DNA from: Romanomermis culicivorax
Lineage: Eukaryota; Nematoda; Enoplea; Mermithida; Mermithidae
DNA length: 64,000 nt
Assembly: GCA_963922205.1 (NCBI GenBank)
Contig: CAWUHX010000244.1
Location: 248,001 to 312,000 of the forward strand
Direction: 5' to 3'
The notes under the pieces were generated by a model. That model did no database searches. It saw only the letters and a program-made list of their open reading frames with translations, and had not been told where the DNA came from. This document shows positions 1 to 11,899 of the stretch, in pieces. The position numbers were made by a program, and so were the translations under genes. Within the stretch, counting starts at the first letter, position 1; each line of letters begins with the position of its first letter.

Positions 1-418
1 AAGTCCTCGACAATGCATGTTTCTTAAATGGCCATTTTCTACGAAACATTAACCGTAAATGACTTTTCTTGGCTCAAAAACGTTTTCTACTAAAAAAATT
101 GACGCCGTTGTCTCTGGTTCCAAAATCACTTTTTTCTGCCTAGCAATTGACATTCTTGATAAACTTTTGCTCAAAAATGACTATTTTCTAGTTATTTTTA
201 GGAAAGGGTCATCGATTGCCCGAATCTTTAACGGGGTGAGGTCGCTGACGGACAAAAATTTTGAATTTTTCGCCAAAAAAAAGTTCTAAAATAGTAATTT
301 CGGCCCAAGAAATGTGGAAACCGACATTTTTAACCACTTTATTTTTAAAAATCACCATTTTCGACCAAAAAATCTACATTTTTCAGTTTTGAGCACCAAG
401 TCGGAAAAATGAACTTAC
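1..418 (-). other. NOP14 intron, left edge of window
   Basis: AT-rich DNA following the GTAAGT donor at 418-413. A short open frame on the plus strand (59-289) has no recognisable content. I see no NOP14-like acidic or HEAT-like sequence on the minus strand here, so this is read as intron running off the edge. Confidence 0.6.
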
Positions 419-1680
419 CGTCGTCACTCTGATCCGCTTTCCGCCCAATAGAATCGAAACGACAATTAGAATCAATATCATCGGGATTAAAGTGCGTTAC
501 GGGCGTAGCGAAATTTTCCTCCTCCAAAACCATTCGTTTCCGTTTTTCTCTTTCCAAACTTTCTATCCTAGATTTCTCTTGTTCGGCGATTTCTTTTTCG
601 CTTTTTTTGGCGTCTTGCGCCGGCGCCGTTCGCCTTTCGAACGTCAATTCTCGTACTAAAGAATCGAAATCGCTACTTTTTTCCACGTTGTTTTTTTGTT
701 CTTGATCTTTATTTTTCGGGAAACTGATCAAATTCGCTTGCAAAAGTTGACGCCATTGATCGTCCAATTGCTCCGTTAAAGCGTGTTGTTCTTCTTTTAA
801 AGATTGTTTTTCGTGTTTCAATAGTTTACTTTTGGAGATCATTTCTTCGATGACTTGTTTTCGTGATTTAACATTATTTTCGTCGCCTTGAAATGTAAAA
901 AAATGCTATGTAAATTCAAATTTGGTAATAAAAATACGCAAATTTAGTTTAAATTAGATTTTCCTTTTTTTTAATAACCAAAAATCAATTTTTTCCAAAA
1001 CCTACCTCCTCCAAAATTCAAATTTGCGTTCATTTTTTCATCTTCATCGTCCGAAGCTTGCCCGTCGACGCCTCGTAATTCAAATTTTTCTATATCGGCC
1101 AAATTTTGACCATAATGCGTCAATTGTTCGCTAGCTAAACCGTCGCCGTAGTCGTCGTTTTCGTCGTTCAAATTAAATTTTTCTTTAGCGTAACGTTTGC
1201 GACGTTCGGCGGCTAGACGTTTGAAAATTTTTTCTTCTTTGCTAATTTGCGACGAATTTTCGCCTAAACGGCGATCGACGAAACTATTGGCTTTGAAAAA
1301 CGTCCGACTTTCGCCGCCTAACGTTTTTTTTGCGATTTTCGAACGCGCGAGTTTTAGTTTCGATGGGTTTTCCGGAAGAACTTTTGGATTTTTTGCGGCC
1401 CATAACCTAAAATTTAGGGAAGAGTATAGAATTCTCGGGGAAGGACACTGATAAAAACGCAAATTTTCGTGAAAATCAAGCATTTCTTTTTCTATCCATA
1501 TATACTCAAATAGCGTATCTCAATTTTGATCGAATTATAAACGATTAAAGCTTTCTTTCGACTTACATGATGCTTCTCTTTCGTAAATTTTTGCTCAAAT
1601 TTGCTCACTATCGACGGCTGTCGAATTTTGCGCAATTTCGAAGCGGCTAATTTTTCGGATAAATTCTTCTTTTTGACCAT
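419..1680 (-). CDS. NOP14: NOP14 nucleolar protein, N-terminal part (continues past left edge)
   Basis: NOP14 is a nucleolar SSU-processome component needed for 18S rRNA processing and 40S assembly. Exons read on the minus strand are 1680-1567, 1406-1006 and 886-419, about 327 codons. Introns (1407-1566, 887-1005) have GT..AG ends and compatible phases. Family landmarks appear in order: FEQKFTKEKHHVMGRK (exon 1/2 junction), NSFVDRRLGE, LTHYGQNLADIEKFE, the FGGG box across the exon 2/3 junction, then KSRKQVIEEMISKSK and LTEQLDDQWRQLL. Exon 2 needs a one-base shift at an 8-A run (1324-1331); with seven A's the reading frame and the exon 3 phase both fit. The third intron starts with GTAAGT at 418 and no further exon is visible, so the C-terminal half lies outside. 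The ATG at 1680 is chosen because a TTTCAG acceptor sits nine bases before it. Confidence 0.93.
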
Positions 1681-1689
1681 TTCTTTGAT

Positions 1690-1700
1690 CTGAAACAGGA
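1690..1700 (-). promoter_or_regulatory. Probable spliced-leader trans-splice acceptor of NOP14
   Basis: The minus strand reads CCTGTTTCAG ending at 1690, nine bases before the NOP14 ATG. There is no room for a separate upstream NOP14 exon before the DCTN3 stop at 1855. In nematodes such a site in a gene-to-gene gap is normally used for trans-splicing of downstream operon genes. Confidence 0.65.
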
Positions 1701-1796
1701 AAACATTTCAATGTATAAGCGATGGAGACCTTTTTGGTAAAAAATAGACGACAAGGAATACAAATCATGATAATTAAGAGAATCGAATCAAAAAGA

Positions 1797-1802
1797 TTTA
1801 TT
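1797..1802 (-). terminator. Poly(A) signal of DCTN3
   Basis: AATAAA on the minus strand, 53 bases after the DCTN3 stop codon and about 107 bases before the NOP14 trans-splice acceptor. This matches the usual poly(A)-to-acceptor spacing inside nematode operons. Confidence 0.6.
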
Positions 1803-1854
1803 TTAAGCTTAAAATAAAATAAATAAAGCAAACAATATCATTAATGTACATGTT

Positions 1855-3663
1855 TCACGGATTTTTACTCTTTTCCAACTTCGATAGGACATGATCCCAA
1901 ACTATAAACTGTTTGTTGATCAACCTGATCATTTCGTTGTACTTAAGAACTAGATCGTTTATTTCTTCGACACTTCTAAAATAGTACTTTAAACAATATT
2001 TTTTACTGATTTACTGTTTTTTTGTTTTTAATCTTACTTTTTATTGTTTTACTTTTAGTTTGTTTTTTCACCGCTTTATTTTCTTTTTATTTTCTTGTTT
2101 GGTTTTTGATTTGTTTTGTATTCCGTAGATCTTTTGTTGCATTGTATTTTCATCATTTAACTTTTCCATCTTACTTTTTATTCGTTTTGTTTTCTTTTCA
2201 CTTTACCTTTTGTTTTATTTCGTTTGAAATTGGGTTATTTTTATATTGTTCTTTTTTAATTTTATTCGTTTTGTTTTTTTTTGTTTTGCTATTCTGTTGT
2301 ATTTTATGCTTGTTTTGTTTTTTCATTTTTTGTTTTATTTCAATCGTTTTGTTTTCTTTTCGCGTTGTTTTTGTAGAATTTTATTTTCATTATTTTACTT
2401 TTTCATTTTGTTATTTCTGCTTCGTTCTTCTGCCTTATTGCGTTCGTGTAGTTTTTTTCTTGTTTTTCTCTCGTGGTATTTTATTTATATCATTTCACTT
2501 TTTCATTTCGTTGGTTATTGTTTTGTTTACATGATTCCGCTTTGTTTTTTTTATTGTCTCATTTTTCCAGTTTGCTTTTGGTTTCGTTTCATTTTCCGTT
2601 CTATTTCGTCTATTTTTTAAATTATATTCTTGTTTTTCTGTTGTCTTATTCTTATCGTCCCATTTTTCATTTTGTTTTAATGCGTTTGTTTTCTTTCCGT
2701 TTTTGTTGTTTTATTTCGTTTGGAATTGTTTTATTGCTTTTAATGTTTTGTTGTTCTACATTCTCATTTTGTATTGTCTTTTATCTGATTTGTTTCATAT
2801 TTTATTCCGTTATTTCCACTTATTTAATTCCAAATTGTTCTTTTGTTTTCCTGTTTTACCTCCATTGTTTTATTTTTTCATTTTATTCTCTTTTTTCAAT
2901 CGTTTGATTTATTTTTTCTTCTTTATTTAATGTTTTATTGTGTTTTTTCATTATATTTTCATTATTTTCCTTTTCCATTTTGTTTTGCTTCGCTGTTTTG
3001 ATTTTTTTAAAATGGCGCTAGCGTTTCTCATCGTTTCATTTACTTTTTCATCTTGTTTTCTTTTTCTTTTGTTTTGCTTCGTTTTGTTTTTAGACTACCG
3101 CCTCTTTGGATATTTTACTTTTTAACAGTCAAGCGCTGTTCTATTTGTTTGAAATTCAACGCTTCGAGTTGTTTCATCAAGTGGGGAGTATTTCGTAAAT
3201 GTTCCGAATCTAAAACCGGTAGGAGATTATTTAGGGCCTCCAATTGCGCACATCTTTCTTGCATTTCGGACCAACGAAGTTCTACGACGCGATATTTTTC
3301 AGGCGCGCTGGGCTGAAAAATAAACAAAATCAAAGGACTCTAGAAGAAGAAAGCAATTTACTTTTTTACTTCATCCAGCGTCGCCAGCGATGTATTTAAA
3401 TCGGAGCTTTTGAGAAAGGCTTCTTTGATCTGATTTTCAAGTGAAAAGATATATAGATATGAAAAAAATATTTGAATATTCAAATGTACCTTATCACGAT
3501 TCGAGCTTATAACGTGCAATTTTTCGTACAAAGTCGACAAACATTCGTTTAGCGAAGTGGTATCCGACGATAGAGCCGATTTTTCGTCTTGTTCGGGTAT
3601 CGATTGTATTAATTTTTCTAATTTCTCTATTCGTTCTTCGATTAATTGGAGCGACGACGACAT
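1855..3663 (-). CDS. DCTN3: Dynactin subunit 3 (p22/p24), complete
   Basis: DCTN3 is the small coiled-coil subunit of the dynactin shoulder/arm, which tethers p150Glued and dynamitin and supports dynein cargo transport and spindle function. Four exons: 3663-3490, 3429-3370, 3312-3119 and 1975-1855. They join in phase to give 182 residues (human protein 186). Diagnostic stretches are SLQLIEERIEKLEKLI near the N-terminus, VISSNRDK, LEALNNLLPVLDSEHL (human has VNALVPMLDSAHI), and LINKQFIVWDHVL near the C-terminus (human LLSKQFVQWDELL). The GTG-initiated frame at 3672 was rejected for the ATG at 3663, which matches the family N-terminus. A TTATCAG acceptor ends at 3686, 22 bases upstream. Intron 3 (1976-3118) is 1143 bases of T-rich low-complexity DNA. 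The last exon is short and was found from its similarity. NOP14 follows on the same strand. Confidence 0.93.
1976..3118 (-). repeat. T-rich low-complexity intron 3 of DCTN3
   Basis: Plus strand is almost pure T with interspersed TTTTG, TTTCATTTT and TTTCG motifs, so the intron is A-rich in the transcript. Long plus-strand open frames here encode only Phe/Leu/Ser/Cys-rich sequence and are artefacts of composition. Similar tracts recur at 12721-13320, 56520-57060, 57800-58530 and 61620-62160. Confidence 0.8.
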
Positions 3664-6080
3664 TTCATCCACTTTGGAAATATTTCTGATAAGTGAAAAT
3701 CAATGACTGCAGAGTTAAATGATATTCTTCAGTAGCCGGGAAAAAATTTAGAGAATTTCAGTTGAATAAAGCTAATGAAAATCTGAATGGGCAAAGTTAA
3801 ACTTAGCAGCTGGAAAGCAGAAAGTTGAATAGCAAGATGTTTTTTGACTTTTTCCAACTATTTCTTGAATCTGCCTAAATATCATTGCAATCATTGAGTG
3901 CGAAAAATGTAACAATATGATCAAGAAAAAAATTGAAATCCCGATTGATATCGAAAAAAGTTAAATAATAAATAATTCGGGATTGAACCTTAATTCTAAT
4001 ATTAATTCACAGAATTCTAGTAAAAAAATTCCGTTTTGCGCCGTTTTTCATAATAAAATCCAAATTTTGAAATTTTCATTTTCTAGGACGCACAAGAATG
4101 CATCTCTTGGTCAACAACGACTAATTGTTGTTTCCACATCATATAATCTATAAAATTTTGACACAAATTTTTTGTCGGGGCAAAGCCTATATTTTTTTCC
4201 GCACGGATATTCTCGCTATTTGACGAAAGTGGTAAAAAAACTTTTGACTATAGTGGCAAAAAAACGAAAAAAATTTTGTCGATTTTTTTAATTAAAAATG
4301 CTTAGAGTCGCAGAAATGCTTTATTTATGCTTTTTTGAGCTTATACGAACATTCTCATGCTTCTGCAGTCATTAATTTACCAAAAATAGAGAATGAAATT
4401 TTTGACATTTAGGTCAGGTAGTGAAATTAATACAATACCAAAGAAATAACAAAAACTGAAGCAAAAAATCCGAAATTGCCTAGAAATTCTACTATTGACA
4501 TCTCAGCTAAAGTAGTCAGCGAAAGTAAAGAATTATGAACTGCATTTTTTTAGAAAAAATACGGAAATTTTTTGGATTGATATACTCTAGAACGCTGGAG
4601 AATGAATTTTCTTAAGACTTTATCACATGATTTAGAGTTCAAACCTTCAGTCTATAATGATGCACAAGCTTGAAAAATGAGCTGATATTTTCAATCAGCT
4701 ATCAGCTAGAAAATAATATTGAAGTCAACGGTGTTTCATAGAGTCGAGCGAAACAGCAAAACTTATACATAAGTAAAATTCGGGCGATCCGCGCCGGAAT
4801 TTTTTTTTGGATTCTGATATTCTAGAACGCTGGAAGGAAAAGAATCTTTCCAACATTTACTTCCTGGGTAAGCGGCGTAATAAAGCAGTCAATTCAATTA
4901 TTTTCCATGCTCGGACAAAGTGCAGATGTCATGTTGAAAGCAGGCAACTAAAACTCAATTATCAAGTAACCAAAAATTTGGATTTTCCAACCAGCAATAA
5001 CTTTTTTCACTGTATCAAAATAATATTTTAATCATTTTCCAATTGCAAAAAGATTGTATTCCCAAAAATTAAAAACTTTTAAAGATGACAAAAAGATTCA
5101 GTATAAGAATAATGGACAAAATCTTGATTGACGTCGTCAAATATACTAAGATACAATATCAAAAATCGTCAGATAAGGAAATGAGATGAGACATTCTAGT
5201 CGGTGCAACTCTAAATGTTAATTAACAGGTGCAGTAGATATTCTAACGGTCGCACCTATAAGCTGGATTATAGATAATTACTACCGGCGCGAAGAGCCAG
5301 AAAATTAAGAAATTATAGTCGAAAATTTGTAAATTTTCGGCCGAAACATTGTACCAAACATTTCTCTATTTGAGTTGACACAAACGCTCACAATTTTTTC
5401 TGCTATTCCAAATTTATTTGTGCAAAAAAACTGTTTTGACACAGAAAAACACTGCTTACAGGTATGCCGAAAATCCAAAAAAAATCGAAAAAAGCCGACA
5501 ATTTCGAAAATTTTCCCAAAAAAGGCCGGAAAAGCCACTTTTTCCAAATTTTTTCCAGTTGGATGGACGTTCCGACGACATAGGTATGGCACCGTTTTTC
5601 CTCAAATGAGGTCTTTTTGGAGAAGAAAATTTCGGGGAATTCAAAACCGAAAGGACACAAATTTTTCCTAATTTTCTATTTGAATGAATCAAGCACAAAA
5701 AGTAAGGATTTCAGTTTTGAATCAGGATGTGACTGAATCAACAGAGAATATTCGGAATTCATTTCTATTTATCATTCATTGATAGCGTATAAACTTTGCT
5801 GCAACGATGCTGATACACTGTTCGAAAAGAACTCGTTCGCGCTCGGATCAAATACGAATAGATAATATTATGTTCATTGAATCGGCGCCAAGCGCCGGAA
5901 ATTTTTTTGCATTTTCCGCCCTGAATCGTCTGAAAATGAAGGAAATTTAATGTTTGAACAGCCAAAAATTTTGTGCCAATTGGCACAAACGCTCAAATTT
6001 TTTTGTGCCATTCCATTTTTTTGTGCCAAGAACCATGCTTTGGCACAAAAAAAACACTGAATTCAGAATGCTTTAAAAAG
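3664..6080. other. Intergenic AT-rich DNA upstream of the DCTN3-NOP14 pair
   Basis: No gene found. It holds scattered, decayed pieces of the hairpin-ended repeat family: the motif around GAACGCTGGA at 4590-4600 and 4826-4836, and GCGCCGGAA at 4790-4800 and 5890-5900. Presumably it also contains the operon promoter, but no confident core-promoter motif is visible. Confidence 0.5.
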
Positions 6081-6084
6081 CTCA

Positions 6085-6985
6085 AAAACACTTGAATTGA
6101 ATAAAGTGTTTATGAGCATTTTCAAGCAAAAAAACGAGGATTTTAAGACGAAAAAAAATTTTTCCAGATGTGAAAAAAAATTTGACCTCCTGCCACATTT
6201 GTGGAAAAAAGTTCGTGGAAAAAAAACATTGTGCCCATGATAAATGCTTTAAAAAATGTGGAAAATTTTTGGAAATGCGGAAAAAATATTGGATTCGGTT
6301 CTCATGTGGGAAAAATCTTCGGGCAATAGGACGGTGAGTGTAGTCATGAATATGATTGGTCGAAAAAATTTACTGAAGTCAAGTCATACCGTATCAATTT
6401 TTTCAGTTTTTTCTGAAAAATTTTCTAACTTAGTCTTTGGCTTGAGCTTACGTCTAGGAAGGAAAGCAGGAAACTACATTTTTTCTGACCAATCAAATTC
6501 TTGATGACACATGCTTTTCGATTAATCAAATTAAGTTCATTGATGGCATGGCAGTTCTTGTTCGACAATCGGCGCGGCACCGCCGCCGGCAGCACAGCAA
6601 TGCTTTACTGAAATAGGGTATACTTGAGACAAAGCATTAGGGAGCGAGATCTGTCATCAATTTGATTTGTGGAAAAATTTCATACGTTCAATTTGATTGG
6701 TCGAAAAGTTGTAGTCTACTCCTTCCTAAGCGTGAGTCCAAGCCTAAGCTGAGGCCTAAGCATAAACCTAAGCCTGAGCCAGAAAATTGGCCAGAAACAA
6801 CTGTAAAAATCAATAAATTTTTTCGACCAATCAAAATGATGACAGATCCACTGTTTTTTTTCCACGAACTTCTTTCCACAAATATGGAAAGGGGTCAAAT
6901 TTTTTTTCACATGTGGAAAAAATTTTTTTCGTCTTAAAATCCTCGTTTCTTTGCTTGAAAATGCTCACAGACGCTTTATCGCACT
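6085..6985. repeat. ~900-bp foldback (inverted-repeat) element with degenerate telomere-like core
   Basis: The left arm (about 6085-6490) is the reverse complement of the right arm (about 6700-6985). Matching landmarks are GAGCATTTTCAAGCAAAAAA at 6115 against its complement at 6947, ATTGGTCGAAAAAATTTA at 6356 against 6815, and the TGTGGAAAAAA motif on both arms. The inner right arm (6727-6783) holds imperfect CCTAAG units, with the complementary form at 6428-6456. Confidence 0.7.
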
Positions 6986-7019
6986 GTTTTATAGCTTTTT
7001 CAAGCCTTCCGGTGTTTTT

Positions 7020-7690
7020 AGGGAAGTGAATTCATTAAAATTGAAGAAAAAATTAAAAAGCTCGACTGCCTAATCTACAAGCATTGTGGAATAAGTTTTC
7101 TAGCAAACTATCCAAGAGCATAATTGACTTTGAATTGCATGAGAAATCGATGGTCAAGTCCTCTATGATGACAAGTGAAAGCCCATAAAAGATGGTACTT
7201 TCCGGCGCAGAGCGCCGGAAAATTTTTTGGTATTGACATTCTGGGACGCTGGAAAATCAATTTTCGGAACATTTATTTCAAGAATTATATTCCAATTTTG
7301 TGTTCAAAAGTCGTAATTTCTAGAATTTTACTCGACAAATTTTAAAATCTGTAATTGATTTGTAAACTCTCTTGGTCGAAAATATATGAGTAAGAAGAGT
7401 ATAAATTTCCGAAAGATATTTCCATGAAACTTTTGAATTGATTTTACGTTAGCAAAGAAATAATCGCATCAAAAAGCATAGAGACTTGATCTTTCTCAAA
7501 AGGAAAAAATGCGAATCTTCCTTAAATATCATGATAAATTATTGAAGATTACCAATTAAAACATGAGTACGTTTAAGATGATGAAAACTATTATAAATTA
7601 TAAGTGATAAATAAAGGTAGACATGATAAAAGCCGTGCCTTGAGCTACTTAATAAATAATGATGATTATTAAAGTTATAACCGGCGCGAA
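7020..7690 (+). repeat. Hairpin-containing repeat R, copy 1 (inverted relative to copies 2 and 3)
   Basis: Reverse-complement copy of the unit at 10740-11770. Shared segments include the palindrome CCGGCGCAGAGCGCCGG at 7202, the CGTAATTTCTAGAATTTTA block and the stretch ending in AAAGTTATAACCGGCGC. No coding capacity recognised. Confidence 0.75.
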
Positions 7691-10600
7691 GCACTGTTTT
7701 TTTCCCCAAATCATGCTTTTTCGGGAAAAAAATTCGGAAAGGGGAAAAAAATTTTGGGCTCTTTCCCCATTTGGGGAAGAAAATTTTGGGGATCGGATAC
7801 AGAAAAGATGCATTTTGGTGCATTTTATAAGGTCATAATCTCAAAATTTTCCGGCGCTTCGCGCCGATTATAACTTTAATAATCATTATTATGCATTACT
7901 TAGCTCATGGCGCGGCTTTTAGCACGTCTACCTTCATTTATCATATAATCTATAAAAGTTTTCATCATCTTGAACGTATTATCTCATGTTTTCATTGGTC
8001 ATCTTCAATATTTTATCATGGTATTTAATGAAGATTCACATTTTTTCCTTTTGAGAAAGATCAATACGTCAAGTCTCTAAGCTTTTTGATGCGATTATTT
8101 CTTTTCTAACGTAAAATCAATTCAAACGCTTCTTGGAAATGTCTTTCGGAAATTTATACTCTGCTTACTCATATATTTTCGACCTAGTATGAGAGTTTAA
8201 GGTATTACTGCGTCTGGTTCACACCCGTCACCCACCCTATAGCGTTAGCAACGTAAAAGGTACCTACAGTAAACGTAGTAGCATGTCGACGTCATACAAC
8301 AAACGGAAATACTTGCGCATCGCGTTGTTGGCGCGCGAAATTCAAACCAGCTATTTGGTTACGCATCGCGATTTCGGACGCGATGAGGAAAATTAAGTCA
8401 ACCTTTGACCCGAGTGACCTAAACACTATCTTTACGAGTATAATGCTGGAAAATCAGCCCATTAACTGGCAATTTGAATGTTATCTAATATTCACTCAAG
8501 ATTGGTGCCCAGAGGTCATCCGAGTGACCAGACCAGCTGACACCACTGGTCAATCAACTCGGCACACCTTTTCTTTGGTGGAGAATTAGCCTATAACTTC
8601 CGTTTTGTGGCTAGTGATCATCCAAGTGACCACACCTGGTGAATGGCCAGTGGTCACTCAAATCAAAAGACCCTTTTTCTTATGGTTAGCACTACAAACA
8701 CACAAAATAATATTGAATAAAAGCTGACTATGATTTACTTGTAATTATTTTGGTGACTCGACTGATGTGTATTTGCATTTTTGCTCATCATCTATCGCGT
8801 TTTTAAAGTTTTTCTTATCTAATTTGTTTGTCTCTATTTCATTTATACTTGCTTATTTTTTTTTTGAAATGCTTATTTGCTATCTTTTTTTTCAAATTTT
8901 CAACACATTTTCCACCGCTCATAAATTTCAACTTTTATTCAAATAAACATGCTAAATTGAAAAATTTATCACAATTGTTTACTGTGGGTATGCTTGCCTA
9001 ATCTCACGTATGATTTGGCAAAATGGATGAGTAGGGTACGATGAGTATGCGTAGCAGTACGATATAATTCTCCAGCATAATTCTGTTTCGGACATGAAGG
9101 TGGATTTCCCAGCTGTCCAACCCCAGGTAAGTTCGGTAAGCTATCGCAAAATTGTTGGCAGATTCTTCTGAGATGCAAATAGTGGCAATTTCTATAATAT
9201 TAGGGTCTGTGCCCTGCAGAGCCATTTTGATGATATAGACAGCAAACAAAAGCAAAAACAGCAGAAAAAGACAACAATAAACTAGAACTGTGAAGTTTCT
9301 GCAGTAAATGAGCAACAATAGTTTAATTTTTAGGCTTACACGCTTATTCGTTTGAACACCATCAAAAACTCAAGAGACCTGTCATATATACAGTAACCGA
9401 TTTTAAACCAATAAACTTCAAAATGAATCGGAGTAATCAGGTGACCTGAGGGAGTGGTCACTCGGATGACCCTGGTTATCCGCCAAAAAAAGGCTTGCCG
9501 AGTTGATTGGCGACTGGTCACTCAGATAATCTGGTCACTTGTATGACCCGCAGTCTGCTTTTATTCAAAATAATAGTGTATTTTTAGTACCATTCATAAG
9601 AGAAAACGTCTTTTGATTTGAGTGACCACTGGCCACTCGTCAGGTGCGGTCACTTGAATGATCACTAGCCACAAAATGGAAGTTATAGGCTAATTCTCCA
9701 CCAAAGAAAAGATGTGCCGAGTTGATTGACGAGTGGTCAGTCAGCTGGTCAGGTCACTCGGATGACCCCTGGGCTCCAAGCTAGAGTTAATACTAGATAA
9801 CATTCAAATTGCCAGTTAATGGGCTGATTATCCATCAAAAAAATGTTCATTGATTTGAGTGACCATAAGGTCACTCGGTTGACCACTGGTCATTCGCAGG
9901 ATAACTGGCCCCAAACTCGATTTAACACAGCACAACATAGTATTTACCTTGTTCTTTATTCTTCAGAATATAACGCAAGCATTATACTCGTAAAGATAGT
10001 GTTTAGGTCACTCGGGTCGAAGGTTGACTAAATTTTCTTCATTGCGTCCGAAATCGCGATGCGTAACCGAATAGCTGGTTTGAATTTCGCGCGCCAACAA
10101 CGCGATGCGCAAGTATTTGCGTTTGTTGTATAACGTCAACATGCTACTACGTTTACTGTAGGTACCTTTTACGTTGCCAACGCTATAGGGTGGGTGTGAA
10201 CCAGACGCAGTAATACCGAGTTTACAAATAAATTATACTGGTTTTAAAATTTTTTAGGTAAAATTCTAGAAATTACGACTTTTGAACACAAAATTCAAAT
10301 CTAATTCTTGAAATAAATGTTCGGAAAATTGATTTTCCAACGTCGCAGAATATGAATACCCAAAAAATTTTTCCGGCGCTTCGCGCCGGAAAGATTAACA
10401 TCCATTTTGGGTTCTCACTTGTCATCATAGAGAACCTAACCATCGATTTCTCATGTAATTCTCAAAGTCATTATGCTTTTGGATAGTTTACTTGAAAATT
10501 TGTTCCAATGCTTGTAGATTAAACTTTGAACTCGAAAATTTCAATTTTTTCCTCAATTTTAATAAATTAACGGGTCTAAAAACACCAGGAGGCTTGAAAA

Positions 10601-10740
10601 GGCTCAAAAACACATAAATAAAGCGTCTGTGAGCATTTTTAAGTGAAAAAAACGACTCCGGGAAAATGGGGAAAAAAATTTTGACCCCTTCCCCCATTTG
10701 GGGAAAAGGCCCGGGGGAAAAAAAAGCAGTGGCGCGAAGC
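7690..10740 (-). repeat. Repeat R, copy 2, split by a 2.0-kb insertion
   Basis: About 1.03 kb of repeat R (7690-8200 plus 10218-10740) interrupted by the element at 8201-10217. It is a tandem neighbour of copy 3 with high identity, starting at CACTGTTTTTTTCCCCAAAT and containing CCGGCGCTTCGCGCCGG at 10375. Confidence 0.8.
8201..10217. mobile_element. 2.0-kb non-autonomous DNA transposon with long terminal inverted repeats
   Basis: Ends are GGTATTACTGCGTCTGGTTC and its complement. The inverted repeats run about 490 bp on the left (8201-8690) and about 625 bp on the right (9590-10217). They contain subrepeats of the type GTCACTCGGATGACC. Target-site duplication is GAGTTTAA (8193-8200) and GAGTTTAC (10218-10225). 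Tandem copy 3 of repeat R has the undisturbed site GAGAGTTTACAAATAAATT at 11246. The AT-rich centre (8690-9590) has no transposase. Eight-base duplication fits hAT- or P-like elements; the long arms also recall MULEs. Confidence 0.85.
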
Positions 10741-11770
10741 CACTGTTTTTTTTCCCCAAATCGTGCTTTTTCGGGAAAAAAATTCGGAAAGGGGAAAAAA
10801 TTTTTGGGCTCTTTCCCCATTTGGGGAAGAAAATTTTGGGGATCGGATACAGAAAAGATGCATTTTGGTGCATTTTAGAATGTCATAATCTCAAAATTTT
10901 CCGGCGCTTCGCGCCGTTTATTACTTTAATAATCATTATTATGCATTACTTAGCTCAGGCGCGGCTTTTAGCACGTCTACCTTCATTTATCATATAAACT
11001 ATAATAGTTTTCATCATCTTGAACATATTATCTCATGTTTTCATTGGTAATCTTCAATATTTTATCATGATATTTAATGAAGATTCGCATTTTTTCCTTT
11101 TGAGAAAGATCAGTACGTCAAGTCTCTAAGCTTTTTGATGCGATTATTTCTTTTCTAACGTAAAATCAACTCAAACGCTTCATGGAAATATCTTTCGGAA
11201 TCGGAAATTTATATCCTGCATACTCATATATTTTCGACCAAGCATGAGAGTTTACAAATAAATTATACTGGTTTTAAAATTTTTCAAGTAAAATTCTAGA
11301 AATTACGACTTCTGAACACAAAATTCAAATCTAATTCTTGAAATAAATGTTCGGAAAATTGATTTTCCAGCGTCGCAGAATATCAATACCCAAAAAATTT
11401 TTCCGGCGCTTCGCGCCGGAAAGATTAACATTCATTTTGGGTTCTCACTTGTCATCATAGAGAACTTAACCATCAATTTCTCATGTAATTCTCAAAGTCA
11501 TTATGCTTTTGGATAGTTTGCTTGAAAATTTGTTCCAATGCTTGTAGATTAAATTTTGAACTCGAAAATTTCAATTTTTTCCTCAATTTTAATGAATTAA
11601 CGGGTCTAAAAACACCAGGAGGCTTGAAAAGGCTCAAAAACACCTAAATAAAGCGTCTGTGAGCATTTTTAAGCGAAAAAAACGACTCCGGGAAAATGGA
11701 GAAAAAAATTTTGACCCCTTTCCCCATTTGGGGAAAAGGCCCGGGGGAAAAAAAACAGTGCGCGAAGCGC
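10740..11770 (-). repeat. Repeat R, copy 3 (uninterrupted)
   Basis: Intact tandem copy of the unit that is split in copy 2, with the same internal hairpins (GCTTCGC-centred palindromes at 10900 and 11402) and the same boundary sequence around CAGTG. It is followed by related sequence to about 11900 ending in TGTGGAAAAAAACAGTGGAC. Confidence 0.8.
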
Positions 11771-11899
11771 CGGAAAATTTTGAGATTTGAACCTCCTAAA
11801 ATGCACCAAAATGCATCTTTTCAATATGAAAACCTCAAATTTTTCTTCCACAATTGTGGAAAGACCTCAAAAATTTTTTCCACATTATAGTGCAAATGT

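Noticed and set aside
2022-2930. Overlapping plus-strand frames rich in Phe, Leu, Cys and Ser
   Set aside because: They lie in the T-rich third intron of DCTN3, and several overlapping frames are open at once, which composition alone explains.
3664-3672. GTG start for DCTN3 at 3672
   Set aside because: Nuclear genes normally start at ATG. The in-frame ATG at 3663 gives the N-terminus expected for the family.
9004-9318. 104-codon minus-strand frame inside the 2.0-kb element as a transposase
   Set aside because: It contains one hydrophobic stretch and no DDE, zinc-finger or dimerisation motif, and it is not preserved as a longer frame.
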